The translations under genes and the position numbers were made by a program. Positions 1-8,761 of a DNA stretch of 53,916 nt are shown in pieces. Every line of letters starts with the position of its first letter. The stretch's first letter is position 1. The notes under the pieces were generated by a model. The model searched no databases, was not told the DNA's origin, and saw only the letters and a program-made list of their open reading frames with translations. The stretch comes from Acidisphaera sp. S103 (GTDB taxonomy: Bacteria; Pseudomonadota; Alphaproteobacteria; Acetobacterales; Acetobacteraceae), in the NCBI RefSeq assembly GCF_009765975.1, contig NZ_LMUJ01000103.1, positions 57,484-111,399 of the forward strand, given 5' to 3'.

Positions 1-663
1 GGCGACCCCCGCCAGCAAGGCGGACAAGACGAAGGTGGAACGGGCGAGGCGGGCGGTGTCGATGCCCAGGCTCTCCGCCATGATGCGGCTTTGTGCCAAT
101 GCCCGCATCGCCCGGCCGGTGCGGCTGGTCAGCAGGTTGGCGCACAGCAGCGTGGCTCCGGTCAGCACGACACCGATCAAGGCCGCTTCGACGCCTGTCG
201 TGATGCCGGGAAACAGCGGTGGAATCTGGCCAAAGCCGTTGAAGCCTCCAAGGCCTGGCACGATACCGAACAGATAGAAGAAGCTGGCGCACCACGCGAT
301 GGTGGCCAGCGGCAGGTAGTGACCGGAAATGCGGGACGTGATGAGGCCAAGCAGGAAGGCTGTGCCACCGGTGATTGCCAGGCCGACGGGCAGGCCGGCG
401 AGGGGCGGGTAGCCGCCGTACCGGCTCATCCAGGCGGTGGTGTAGGCGGCGAGGCCGACAAAGGTGGCATGGCCGAAGGATGTCTGTCCGCTGATGCCGC
501 TGAGGAGCACCAGGCCGAGGGCTGCGATCGCGGCGATGCCGACGAAGCCGGCCAGGGTGGCCTCGTATTCGGACAACACGAACGGCAGGGCCGCGCAGAA
601 CAGGAGGGCGATGACGGTGAGGGTCAGGGGACGAGGCAGGGTCATGTCAACGTGCCATGACAT
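1..663 (-). CDS. Branched-chain amino-acid-type ABC transporter permease LivM (3' end outside window)
   Basis: Inner-membrane permease of a HAAT-family ABC importer. The reading frame stays open from the start to the left edge, so the C-terminal part is missing. Translation shows a hydrophobic first segment, then the LivM hallmark GISGQTSFGHATFVG followed by further membrane helices. It begins 21 nt after the stop of the LivH-type permease, so the two are co-transcribed. Two in-frame ATGs are possible (663 and 645) and neither has a convincing Shine-Dalgarno sequence; the longer form is given. With LivH and the binding protein upstream it should form one importer. In this locus the likely cargo is an aromatic acid rather than an amino acid, which is inference from the adjacent hydroxylase. 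Confidence 0.85.
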   Translation of the reverse strand, partial: MSWHVDMTLPRPLTLTVIALLFCAALPFVLSEYEATLAGFVGIAAIAALGLVLLSGISGQTSFGHATFVGLAAYTTAWMSRYGGYPPLAGLPVGLAITGGTAFLLGLITSRISGHYLPLATIAWCASFFYLFGIVPGLGGFNGFGQIPPLFPGITTGVEAALIGVVLTGATLLCANLLTSRTGRAMRALAQSRIMAESLGIDTARLARSTFVLSALLAGVA

Positions 664-684
664 GGGGCCGCGGGATTGAATGCC

Positions 685-1698
685 TCATGCCCGGTCCTCG
701 GGATCGCCGCGCGAGAGGGATAGCCAAATCATCACCGGTATCAGCAGTGAGAACACGATGATGTTGCGGTATTCGCTGGCCCAGAAGCCGGAGAACGACT
801 CCAACAGTCCGACGATGAGCGCACCCGCCGCCGCCAGCGGATACGATGCCAAGCCGCCGATGACGGCTGCAACGAACCCTTTCAGCCCGATCTCGAAGCC
901 GGTGTCATACGATAGCGGCGTGATCGGAGCGATCAGCAGGCCGCTGACCGCCGCCGCGAAGCTGGCCAGCGCGAACGCGGCACGTCCGCTCAGGGCGTGA
1001 TCGACGCCGATCAGGCGGGCACCGAGACGGTCGGAAGCGGCGGCGCGCAGGGCCTTGCCATACAACGTGCGGACGAAGAACCAGCGCAGGGCGCCGACCA
1101 TAACCAGGCAGACCAGCCCGACACACAGTGACTGGCCGGAGACCTCGATCGGGCCGGTGTCGAAGCTGGCATCGGTCAAGGCGGGTGTGGAGACGCCCTC
1201 GGCTCCGAAACAGTACAGCGCGATGCCGATCAGGACGAAATGCAACGCCATGGAGACGATCAGCAACGCCAGCATCGACGATTCGCCCAGCGGTTCGTAG
1301 GCAAACCGATAAAGTAACGGACCCAGCGCGGTGACGATGATGAGAGCGAGGAACATAGTGATCGGCGTGGGCGCGCCGTAGTGGGTGGCAGCCCATGTGG
1401 CAAGCGTCAGGATGGCAGGTGCGATGCCGTATGGCACAACGGCTTTCAGGCGCCCCCGTGCGAGGGACAGCACCAGCGCGATCGCGCAGAGGACGTCGAG
1501 CAGCCACAGCGTGCCGGGAATCTGGTGACCGATCATAGCGGCCAGGGACAGGGCCGCGAACGACACCAGATCGCCCTGCGGGATGAAGATCACACGGGTA
1601 ACGGTGAACGCAATCAACAGGCCAACGGCGAGCAACACGTAGATCGCGCCCGTGGTCAGGCCATCCTGCAGCAGCGCCAGAAGGATCGTTTGGTCCAT
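685..1698 (-). CDS. Branched-chain amino-acid-type ABC transporter permease LivH
   Basis: Second inner-membrane permease of the importer, 337 residues, slightly above the usual 290-310 of LivH. The N-terminus (LLQDGLTTGAIYVLLAVG) is the typical LivH opening, and VIFIPQGDLVSFAAL replaces the common VNFAQGEF motif. A cytoplasmic loop near residue 220 reads RTLYGKALRAAASDR, matching the ATPase-coupling loop of the family. Eight or so hydrophobic segments follow one another. About 450 nt of repeat-rich DNA separates it from the binding protein upstream. The ATPase subunits (LivG, LivF) are not in the window and presumably lie further left. Confidence 0.9.
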   Translation of the reverse strand: MDQTILLALLQDGLTTGAIYVLLAVGLLIAFTVTRVIFIPQGDLVSFAALSLAAMIGHQIPGTLWLLDVLCAIALVLSLARGRLKAVVPYGIAPAILTLATWAATHYGAPTPITMFLALIIVTALGPLLYRFAYEPLGESSMLALLIVSMALHFVLIGIALYCFGAEGVSTPALTDASFDTGPIEVSGQSLCVGLVCLVMVGALRWFFVRTLYGKALRAAASDRLGARLIGVDHALSGRAAFALASFAAAVSGLLIAPITPLSYDTGFEIGLKGFVAAVIGGLASYPLAAAGALIVGLLESFSGFWASEYRNIIVFSLLIPVMIWLSLSRGDPEDRA

Positions 1699-1813
1699 CG
1701 TGGGATCAGCGTGGGCGTGGCAAGCGTGCTGCCCTTATGGCCCGGACACGCCCCAGAGGCATCGGGATAAGGAGGGTACGGAGAAGTATTGGGCTAAGCG
1801 GCAGACTCTCACC

Positions 1814-1890
1814 GTCATGGCCGGGCGTGTCCCGGCCATCCGCGCTTCGTCGGCCAGTGCGAAGATGGCCGGGGCACGCCCGCCCATGAC
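1814..1890. repeat. REP-like inverted repeat pair
   Basis: Two 27-nt arms (1814-1840 and 1864-1890) are imperfect reverse complements separated by 23 nt. The left arm is itself a hairpin: ATGGCCGGG, a 5-nt loop, CCCGGCCAT. This is the look of an extragenic palindromic (REP/BIME) element rather than a terminator, since no T-run follows. The same ATGGCCGGG core recurs at 34069-34092. Confidence 0.7.
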
Positions 1891-1936
1891 GGAAGGGCCG
1901 GAGTCGGTTCGGCCAGACAATTCCCCGTCCACCACT

Positions 1937-2108
1937 TATCCTGATGCCTATAGGGACAAGCCCGGCCATGATGGTGACAGCACTCCGGCAGAGTAAATTT
2001 CTCTCCCCGCGATCACTATCCTGACGTCTATCGGGCTTGGCCGGGCGAGCCATGAATTTGGAGGAATCAGCTCCGAAAGTCGTGGGTGGCCGGGACAATC
2101 CCGGCCAC
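1937..2108. repeat. Second block of extragenic repeats
   Basis: A 19-nt direct repeat occurs at 1937-1955 and 2017-2035 (16 of 19 identical, beginning TATCCTGA). It is followed by a perfect 9-bp hairpin at 2086-2108: GTGGCCGGG, loop ACAAT, CCCGGCCAC. Together with the pair at 1814-1890 this fills the 447-nt gap between the LivH gene and the binding-protein gene; I see no coding potential there. Confidence 0.6.
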
Positions 2109-2145
2109 GGCACGGGGGATGGGAGGCAAAAGACGTGAACCATGT

Positions 2146-3288
2146 CTACGGTATCAGCTTCCACTTTCCGTCCACGGCCTGCACCAGGACGCGGGCTCGG
2201 TCATCCATCCCATTATGGTCGGTGGGTGACATTGTATAGACACCGTGCGTACCCACCAGGTCGTGGGTCTTTTCAAGGTTGGCGCGCAGGGCGACTCGGA
2301 ACGCTTCGGTGCCGGGTGTGGCGGTCGTCAGCGTCGCGGGGATGGCTCCCTGGAGCAACAGGAATGCGTCCTCGCTATAGCCGGCGAACGGGCTGACCGA
2401 GTCGGGGCCGAATTTCGCGATCAATGCCTTCATGAAGGTCGTGGCGGGTCCACGGGACAGGTTGCTGTCAGGCAACTGATCGTACACCACGACGGGGCCG
2501 GTGACCGCGATGGTGCCGTCGACGGCCGCACCACCGACACGCAGGAAGGCCGGGCTGACCATGCCATGGTTGCCATAGATCAACCCTTTGTAGCCACGCC
2601 GATGCAGTGCGATATCGGGCAGCGCGCCGGGTGTGCCGGAGCCGCCGATCATCACCGCATCAGGCTTTTTGGTCATCGCCTTCAATACCTGCGATTCGGC
2701 GGAGGTATCGGTGCGGGCGTAGCGTTCATCCGCCACCACCTTCATACCGTTCTTGTCCGCGCCGGCCTTGGTGGCGTCATACACTTGGTCGCCAAATCCG
2801 TCGGAATAGCCGATATAGGCAATGGTCTTGACGCCGCGCTGCTTCATGTCGCCAATCACCGCGTTGACCATCAGGCTGACCGGCTGCACGGCAGAGAAGC
2901 TGTAAGGGTCTTTCACCGGATCGTAGTCCATCGGCGCGATGGCGATCATCGGTACCTTCGCGGCATTGGCGATCGGCTGCACTGCGAGGTCCGAAGAGGT
3001 CAAGGTCGGCCCGATAATGGCATCGACGTGATCTTCCTCGATCATGCGCTGAGCAATCGACACCGCCTGGCTGGCGTCGGCAGCGTCGTCACGGACGATG
3101 TAGGTCACGCTTTTGCCGTCGATTTCCGTGGGGAAGGTGGCGAACGCGTTGCGGTAGCCGACACCCAGCGCGGCGGTAGGCCCGGTGATCGAAATAATCG
3201 CGCCGATTTTTATCTGCGCGACTGCCGGGGTCGCCAACAACCCGCCGAGCGTGGCAGCGATTCCGAATAGTCGAACAACTCGCATCAT
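2146..3288 (-). CDS. ABC transporter substrate-binding protein (LivJ/LivK type)
   Basis: Periplasmic binding protein of the importer, 380 residues from the ATG at 3288. The alternative first ATG at 3324 would add 12 residues ahead of the signal peptide. A GGGTGGGGG run lies just before the chosen start. The signal peptide runs to TPAVAQ, and the mature protein opens with IKIGAIISITGPTAALG, the standard type-1 periplasmic fold start for hydrophobic amino-acid and aromatic-acid binders. Motifs such as DHVDAIIGPTLTSS and AYIGYSDGFGDQVY fit the family. It sits 141 nt downstream of the hydroxylase in the same direction, which suggests co-regulation with aromatic breakdown. The ligand is not deducible. 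Confidence 0.9.
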   Translation of the reverse strand: MMRVVRLFGIAATLGGLLATPAVAQIKIGAIISITGPTAALGVGYRNAFATFPTEIDGKSVTYIVRDDAADASQAVSIAQRMIEEDHVDAIIGPTLTSSDLAVQPIANAAKVPMIAIAPMDYDPVKDPYSFSAVQPVSLMVNAVIGDMKQRGVKTIAYIGYSDGFGDQVYDATKAGADKNGMKVVADERYARTDTSAESQVLKAMTKKPDAVMIGGSGTPGALPDIALHRRGYKGLIYGNHGMVSPAFLRVGGAAVDGTIAVTGPVVVYDQLPDSNLSRGPATTFMKALIAKFGPDSVSPFAGYSEDAFLLLQGAIPATLTTATPGTEAFRVALRANLEKTHDLVGTHGVYTMSPTDHNGMDDRARVLVQAVDGKWKLIP

Positions 3289-3429
3289 AACCCCCACCCA
3301 TTTATGCCGACCGGCGACCGTCATGGACGATTGGGCATGCTGTCCACGTTATCCCCAGGTTTAAATCGGGGATGCCGTCACAGGCACCGCACGTCAATTC
3401 CGTCGCTGGCCGGTATTGTTTGTACCTCA

Positions 3430-5766
3430 TCACATTGCATGGGTGGGATGGCCGCCGCCAGCCCCGCCATGGCTTTTTGGGCGCGCGCGCTTACGCAATT
3501 CCAGCAGGTCCGCCCGTTCGCGCGCGGCGCTGCGCATCAGCGCGTCGCGGCCATATTCGTACTGCACCGGACAGGGGATATCGGTGACGCCGTAATCCGC
3601 GGCGGCCCGCATCGCGAAACCGGTATCGACCAGATGCGGACGCGCCAATGCGACCAGGTCTGCTCGGCCAGCGGCGAGAATCGTGTTTATCTGATCTGCT
3701 GAGGTGATAGACCCCACGCACATCGTGGATAATCCGGTCTCGTTCCGAATCATGTCGGAGAACGGAACCTGGAACATCCGTCCGTAGACCGGTGCGGCAT
3801 CCGCCACGGTCTGGCCGGTGGACACATCGATCAGGTCGCAGCCATGTGCGGCGAAGGTGCGGGCGATGATCGCGACATCGGGTTCGGAGATTCCGCCGTC
3901 GGCCCAGTCGGTGGCGGACAGGCGTACCGACATCGGCTTGTCGTCCGGCCATACCGCGCGCATCGCGTCGAACACCTCCAGCGGGAAGCGCAGGCGATTC
4001 TCGACCGAACCGCCATACATGTCGGTGCGGGTGTTGGTCAGCGGCGACAGGAAGCTGGCCAACAGGTAACCGTGCGCGCAGTGCAGTTCCAGCATGTCGA
4101 AATTACAGCTTTCGCCACGAATCGCAGCCAGCCGGAAGTCCTCCACCACGCGGTCCATGTCGGAGCGGTCCATTGCTCGGGGCACCTGGTTTTCCGGCGT
4201 GTACGGGATGGCCGAGGCGGAGATGATGGGCCAGCCGCCCTGCGGCAGCGGGCGGTCCATCCCGTCCCACATCAGCCGTGTGGCACCTTTGCGGCCGGCA
4301 TGACCGAGTTGCAGGCAGATTTTCGCCGATCCGTTGGCATGGGTGAAGCTGACGATCCGCGTCCAGGCGGCTTTCTGCGCATCGTTCCAAAGGCCGGTGC
4401 AGCCGGGTGTGATGCGGGCATCGGCCGATGGGCAGGTCATTTCCGTGTAGATCAAGCCGGAGCCCCCGGTCGCACGGGCGCCATAGTGGACAAGGTGCCA
4501 GTCGGTGGGCATGCCGTCCCGAGCGCTGTACTGGCACATGGGGGAAACGACCACGCGGTTGACCAGATTCATGCCGCGCAAGCGAAACGGCTGGAACATC
4601 GGCGGCCGGTGGATGTCCAGGGGTTGCGCATTGCCGGCGACCTCGTACGCGAACAGGGCGTCCACTTCCTTGATGAAGGCTGGGGCACGCAGGGCGAGGT
4701 CGTCATAGGTGATGGCTTTCGATCGCGTCATCACGCCGAACGCAAAGCGTGTCGGGTGCATGGGCCAGAAGCGGCGGACATGTTCGAACCACACCAGGGA
4801 GACATCGGCGGCGTGCTGGATTTTCTCGACGGCTTCGCGGCGGCCGTTTTCGAAGCGGGCGAGGCTTTGTTGGATGGAACCGCCAGCCACGACGGCCGCG
4901 TGCAGCGCGATTGCGTCCTCCATCGCCAATTTGGTCCCGGAGCCGATGGAGAAATGCGCTGTGGCCTTGGCGTCGCCCAGCAGTACCACGTTGCCTTTCG
5001 TCCAGCGGGCACAGCGGATCATAGGGAATTGCCGCCATTGGCTGCGATTGGTGATCAGCTTGTGGCCGGCGAGCTCCTCGGCGAAGACGTCTTCCATGAA
5101 GCGGGCGGATTCGGCCTCGGTCGCCTGGTCCAGGCCGGCGCGGAGCAAGGTTTCCGGTTCTACTTCCAGCACCCAGGTGCTGGCGCCGCGTTCGTATTGA
5201 TAGCAATGGGCGATGAAGATGCCCTCGGGGCGTTCCTTGAAGAAGAAGGTAAAGGCATCGAACGGGCGGGTGCTGCCCATCCAGGCGAAACGATTGGGCC
5301 GCAGGTCGGTATTCGGCTGGAAATGCGCTTCGTGGCGCGCGCGGATCGCGCTGTTGATGCCGTCCGCCGCGACGATCAGGTCGGCGTCCGGGAAATCCTC
5401 CGGCCTGGCTTCCGTGTTAAAGACCAGTTCGACACCCAGCGCCTTGGCACGGTCGTGCAGCAGCATCAGCAGCGTGCGGCGGGAGCAGCCGCAGAATCCG
5501 TTGCCGCCAACACGATGTACCGTGCCCCGGACATGGATTTCGACGTCGTCCCAGTAGGCGAACGCATCGGTGATGGCGTTGTAGCTGGGCTCATCGGCGG
5601 CGGCGAAGGTGTCCAGCGTCTGGTCGCTGAAGACGACGCCGAAGCCGAATGTGTCGTTGGGGCGGTTGCGCTCCACCACCGTGATATGCGTGTCCGGACG
5701 ATCCCGCTTCAGCAGGATCGCGAAATACAGGCCCGCTGGGCCACCGCCGATCACCGCAACGCGCAT
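3430..5766 (-). CDS. Bifunctional salicylyl-CoA 5-hydroxylase / 2-aminobenzoyl-CoA monooxygenase-reductase type flavoprotein
   Basis: A fusion of about 778 residues. The N-terminal FAD monooxygenase has GGGPAG at residues 7-12 and GDAKATAHF near 264-272. The C-terminal half, from about 390, is an Old Yellow Enzyme-type NADH:flavin oxidoreductase with LQLGHAGRKG and TDMYGGSVENR. The fusion and length match enzymes that hydroxylate (and for anthranilate also reduce) aromatic acyl-CoA thioesters. The start at 5766 was chosen because MRVAVIGGGPAG is the natural flavin-fold start and GAGG lies 6 nt upstream; the frame is open 54 codons further up but through the operator. Neighbours (ABC importer, MarR, SDR, enoyl-CoA hydratase, RidA) make an aerobic CoA-thioester pathway. 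RidA favours the 2-aminobenzoyl-CoA assignment, but this is inference. Confidence 0.9.
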   Translation of the reverse strand: MRVAVIGGGPAGLYFAILLKRDRPDTHITVVERNRPNDTFGFGVVFSDQTLDTFAAADEPSYNAITDAFAYWDDVEIHVRGTVHRVGGNGFCGCSRRTLLMLLHDRAKALGVELVFNTEARPEDFPDADLIVAADGINSAIRARHEAHFQPNTDLRPNRFAWMGSTRPFDAFTFFFKERPEGIFIAHCYQYERGASTWVLEVEPETLLRAGLDQATEAESARFMEDVFAEELAGHKLITNRSQWRQFPMIRCARWTKGNVVLLGDAKATAHFSIGSGTKLAMEDAIALHAAVVAGGSIQQSLARFENGRREAVEKIQHAADVSLVWFEHVRRFWPMHPTRFAFGVMTRSKAITYDDLALRAPAFIKEVDALFAYEVAGNAQPLDIHRPPMFQPFRLRGMNLVNRVVVSPMCQYSARDGMPTDWHLVHYGARATGGSGLIYTEMTCPSADARITPGCTGLWNDAQKAAWTRIVSFTHANGSAKICLQLGHAGRKGATRLMWDGMDRPLPQGGWPIISASAIPYTPENQVPRAMDRSDMDRVVEDFRLAAIRGESCNFDMLELHCAHGYLLASFLSPLTNTRTDMYGGSVENRLRFPLEVFDAMRAVWPDDKPMSVRLSATDWADGGISEPDVAIIARTFAAHGCDLIDVSTGQTVADAAPVYGRMFQVPFSDMIRNETGLSTMCVGSITSADQINTILAAGRADLVALARPHLVDTGFAMRAAADYGVTDIPCPVQYEYGRDALMRSAARERADLLELRKRARPKSHGGAGGGHPTHAM

Positions 5767-5778
5767 GCGCACCTCGTG

Positions 5779-5804
5779 ATAGTTTAGGCCTAAATAGTTT
5801 AGGC
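5779..5804. promoter_or_regulatory. Putative operator: palindrome plus direct repeat
   Basis: ATAGTTTAGGC occurs twice, at 5779-5789 and 5794-5804, a 15-bp period. The first copy is part of the perfect 12-bp palindrome TTTAGGCCTAAA at 5783-5794. The site lies 12-38 nt upstream of the hydroxylase start, inside the divergent control region, in AT-rich sequence unlike the surroundings. The likely ligand is the MarR-family protein encoded at 6883-7398; that is inference. Confidence 0.55.
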
Positions 5805-6097
5805 TTGAAGTATTTTGGGTGCAAGGCTTATATGTTGGCATGGGAGCATCGGGATGATCGGCGATCGGCAACCGACGGCAGAAATTCTCACTGGGAACGG
5901 GCGAGCCGTGGCGCTGCCGCCAACGCATGCAACGGAACCTCGTTTGAATGCGTCATCGAGCGGAATATTAAGCCCTCAGTTGGCCTTTCAGGGTTCGCGC
6001 CAGTTAGACCCCAATTTGTTTTGGGTAAGAACCACGGAATTCGATCGCTTCACGACTTGCTCCAAGCCGATCTTCTTCTCGCACCCCCGGCTATGAC
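5805..6097. other. Divergent intergenic region
   Basis: The rest of the gap between the hydroxylase and the SDR gene. It must hold promoters for both directions. It is noticeably richer in A and T near 6000-6070 than the coding DNA on each side. I see no convincing gene, hairpin terminator or further copy of the TAGTTTAGGC motif. Confidence 0.4.
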
Positions 6098-6886
6098 ATG
6101 AATAACGCCGAAACGACGACGCACATGGGGCCATTGGTTGGACGCCACGCGCTGGTGACAGGCGGTGGGTCGGGCATCGGTCTGGCGACGGCCGCTGCCC
6201 TGACCGCATCAGGCGCGTTGGTGACGGTACTCGGCCGCCGTGAAGCCGTGTTGCGGGACGCGGTTGCGGCCGGTCATGCGGCATTTTCCGTCGTTGCGGA
6301 CGTTACCGATGAGAATGCCACGATTGCCGCGGTCGCGACGGCCACCGAATCGCATGGTCCCATCCTGCTCCTGATCAACGCCGCCGGCGCCGCCGAGACC
6401 GCCCCCTTTCACAAGACCTCTATCGCGATGTTCGAGCGAATGTGGCGGGTCAACGTCACCGGTGCGATCGTCACGACGCAGGCTGTGCTGCCGGGGATGC
6501 TCGCCGCGGGATTCGGGCGTGTGATCAACATCGCCTCGACGGCATCGTTGAAAGGGTATCGCTATGTCACCGCCTACGTCACGGCGAAGCATGGGTTACT
6601 GGGATTCACCCGAGCGCTGGCACAGGATGTGGCGGGCAGCGGGGTTACTGTGAACGCGGTGTGTCCGGGCTTTACCGACACTGACCTGGTCGCCGACAGC
6701 ATAGCCCGGATTGTCGCCCGCACCGGTCGCTCATCGGAGCAGGCCCTTGCCGACCTGACGCGGGGCAACCCGCTTGGCCGCCTGATCCGGCCGGAGGAAG
6801 TGGCTGCCAGCGTGGTGTATCTCTGCCAGACGGCGGCGGCTGGTGTGAATGGGCAAGCGCTCGCGGTGGATGGGGGTGAGACATGA
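6098..6886 (+). CDS. SDR family NAD(P)-dependent oxidoreductase
   Basis: Classical short-chain dehydrogenase of 262 residues. The nucleotide-binding motif GGGSGIG lies near residue 22, NAAGA near 90, the catalytic Ser in NIASTASLKGYRYV and the Tyr-x-x-x-Lys as YVTAK. The C-terminus has the usual NPLGRLIRPEEVA and VNGQALAVDGG. The start is uncertain: an ATG at 6125 is also possible and neither shows a strong ribosome site. Its stop overlaps the MarR start by 4 nt (ATGA). In CoA-dependent aromatic pathways such enzymes oxidise a hydroxyacyl-CoA intermediate, which fits the hydratase two genes downstream. Confidence 0.88.
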   Translation: MNNAETTTHMGPLVGRHALVTGGGSGIGLATAAALTASGALVTVLGRREAVLRDAVAAGHAAFSVVADVTDENATIAAVATATESHGPILLLINAAGAAETAPFHKTSIAMFERMWRVNVTGAIVTTQAVLPGMLAAGFGRVINIASTASLKGYRYVTAYVTAKHGLLGFTRALAQDVAGSGVTVNAVCPGFTDTDLVADSIARIVARTGRSSEQALADLTRGNPLGRLIRPEEVAASVVYLCQTAAAGVNGQALAVDGGET

Positions 6887-7398
6887 CGCCTGACGACGGC
6901 CATACCGTGGTTGATTTGGAAACCGCGTTGGCCGGGACGCCTGCGGGTCATAAGGAGGACCTGCGCCTTTGGCTGCGCATGCTGTCCTCGGTCAACCTGA
7001 TCGAGGCCGAGGTTCGCCGCCGCTTCCGGGAGCATTTTGGCACTACGCTGCCGCGCTTCGACCTGATGGCGCAGCTCGACCGGGAGCCGGATGGACTGAC
7101 ATTGGGCGAAATCTCCCGCCGGATGATGGTGTCGAACGGCAACGTCACCGGTCTTGCCGCCAGTTTGGTCGCCGATGGTTCGGTGGAGCGGCGGGCGCAC
7201 GCGACCGACCGGCGGACCCAGTTCCTGGCCCTGACGCCACACGGGCGGCGCGTCTTCGCACGTCAGTCGGCCGCGCACGAAGGTTGGATCGCGGAACTGT
7301 TCGCCGGCGTGTCGTCCCGCGACCGAGCCTCGCTGCATCGGCTGCTCGGCGCCGTCAAAACCGGTGTGCGGCAGGCATTGAACGAGGAGTCAGAATGA
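6883..7398 (+). CDS. MarR family transcriptional regulator
   Basis: 171 residues with the MarR winged-helix core: [20 protein letters not shown] then [15 protein letters not shown] as recognition helix and [18 protein letters not shown] as wing. It overlaps the SDR stop and the hydratase start by 4 nt each, so the three genes are translationally coupled. MarR proteins in aromatic-CoA clusters usually repress until an acyl-CoA or aromatic acid binds. The palindrome at 5783-5794 is the obvious candidate target. Co-transcription with the enzymes implies autoregulation. Confidence 0.9.
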   Translation: MTPDDGHTVVDLETALAGTPAGHKEDLRLWLRMLSSVNLIEAEVRRRFREHFGTTLPRFDLMAQLDREPDGLTLGEISRRMMVSNGNVTGLAASLVADGSVERRAHATDRRTQFLALTPHGRRVFARQSAAHEGWIAELFAGVSSRDRASLHRLLGAVKTGVRQALNEESE

Positions 7399-8204
7399 AC
7401 CTCTCGACCTATCAGGCCACCAGCTTGGCGTTTTCCGTCGATGGTCCGGTGGCGACGCTGACCCTGAACCGGCCGAAGCGGAAGAACCCGATCACCTTCG
7501 ACAGCTATGCCGAAATGGCAGCGATCTTCCAGGCCGCGGTGACCGAGGACGCGATCCGCGTCTTCGTGGTGACCGGCGCCGGCGGCAATTTCTGCTCCGG
7601 CGGCGACGTGCATGAGATAATCGGGCCGCTGCTGGACCGCGACACCAAAGGATTGATGGCTTTCACCAGCCTGACCGGATCGCTGGTCAAGGCGATGCGC
7701 GCCTGTTCGCAGCCGATCGTCGCGGCGGTGGATGGCGTGGCGGCGGGGGCCGGGGCGATCATCGCCATGGCGAGCGACATGCGGATCGGCACGCCGCGCG
7801 CTCGTGTGGCATTTCTGTTCAACCGGGTCGGGCTGGCCGGTTGTGATATGGGTGCATGCGCCATCCTGCCGCGCATTGTTGGGCAGGGACGGGCCTCCGA
7901 TCTGCTCTATACCGGGCGAGCGCTTGGGGCGGAGGAAGGGCTGGCCTGGGGTTTCTTCAATCGGATCGTGCCAGCCGAGACCTTGGCGGCCGAAGCCGCA
8001 ACCCTGGCCACGAGCTTGGCTGAGGGGCCGAGTTTCGCCAACGCTATGACCAAACGCATGCTGCAGATGGAATGGGCGATGTCCGTCGATCAGGCGATCG
8101 AGGCGGAAGCGGTGGCCCAAGCGCTATGCATGACGACGGGCGATTTCCGCCGGGCCTATGAGGCATTTGTTGCCAAGCGCAAGCCGGTATTCGCCGGCGA
8201 CTGA
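7395..8204 (+). CDS. Enoyl-CoA hydratase/isomerase family protein
   Basis: 269 residues from the ATG at 7395, which overlaps the MarR stop. The frame is open further upstream but only as shadow of the MarR gene. Crotonase features: [17 protein letters not shown], the oxyanion-hole segment [15 protein letters not shown] and [19 protein letters not shown]. The Glu common at the second catalytic site appears replaced in [19 protein letters not shown], a variant often seen in hydrolase- or isomerase-like crotonases. It probably acts on the ring-derived acyl-CoA after hydroxylation/reduction. The exact reaction cannot be read from the sequence. Confidence 0.9.
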   Translation: MNLSTYQATSLAFSVDGPVATLTLNRPKRKNPITFDSYAEMAAIFQAAVTEDAIRVFVVTGAGGNFCSGGDVHEIIGPLLDRDTKGLMAFTSLTGSLVKAMRACSQPIVAAVDGVAAGAGAIIAMASDMRIGTPRARVAFLFNRVGLAGCDMGACAILPRIVGQGRASDLLYTGRALGAEEGLAWGFFNRIVPAETLAAEAATLATSLAEGPSFANAMTKRMLQMEWAMSVDQAIEAEAVAQALCMTTGDFRRAYEAFVAKRKPVFAGD

Positions 8205-8218
8205 GGGGAGGATGCGGC

Positions 8219-8623
8219 GTGAGCGAACTGACTATCCTGCAACCAGACGGTTGGCCGGCGCCGCGTGGGTACAGCAACGGGATCGCCGGGACGGGTCGCA
8301 TGGTGGTGATCGGCGGGCAAATCGGCTGGGACGAACACGGCCGCTTTCCCAACGGTTTCGTTGCGCAGGTGGCACAGGCGCTCCGCAACGTCCTGGCAGT
8401 GCTGCGGCAAGCAGGTGGCGGCCCGGAACACATCGCTCGACTGACCTGGTATGTCGTCGATATCGAAGAATACCGTCAAGCTCTGCCAGCCCTGGGTGCG
8501 GTGTATCGGGAGACTTTGGGCCGCTGGTACCCGGCAATGACGCTGGTCCAGGTCGGTGCGCTGGTGGAACGCGAGGCTCGGGTGGAGATTGAGGCGACGG
8601 CGATCGTTGATCCGACGGGGTAG
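8219..8623 (+). CDS. RidA family protein (enamine/imine deaminase fold)
   Basis: 134 residues from a GTG start with a strong GAGGGGAGG ribosome site. It has the YjgF/YER057c/UK114 fold: GYSNGIAGTGRMVVIGGQIG at the start, then DIEEYRQALPALGAVYRETLG and a C-terminal MTLVQVGALVEREARVEIEATA with the conserved Arg and Glu of active RidA proteins. RidA hydrolyses reactive enamines and imines. Last in the SDR-MarR-hydratase operon, it would suit a pathway that releases ammonia from an amino-cyclohexenone acyl-CoA, so it points to anthranilate over salicylate. That substrate call is inference. Confidence 0.88.
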   Translation: MSELTILQPDGWPAPRGYSNGIAGTGRMVVIGGQIGWDEHGRFPNGFVAQVAQALRNVLAVLRQAGGGPEHIARLTWYVVDIEEYRQALPALGAVYRETLGRWYPAMTLVQVGALVEREARVEIEATAIVDPTG

Positions 8624-8761
8624 GTTGGCCGGGGGGGTGGGGTAGATTGCTTACCCGGGTTACCGGCGAAATCGTTGGGCGCGTGACGTCCTGATCTTCC
8701 CAACGAGCCAGCTTTTTAGGTTCATGCTTCGGTCGTGGGCTGACTTCATCAGCATCATCGA

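Noticed and set aside
3844..5787. 647-codon open frame antisense to the hydroxylase
   Set aside because: No domain, shadow composition; the opposite strand carries recognisable flavin motifs.
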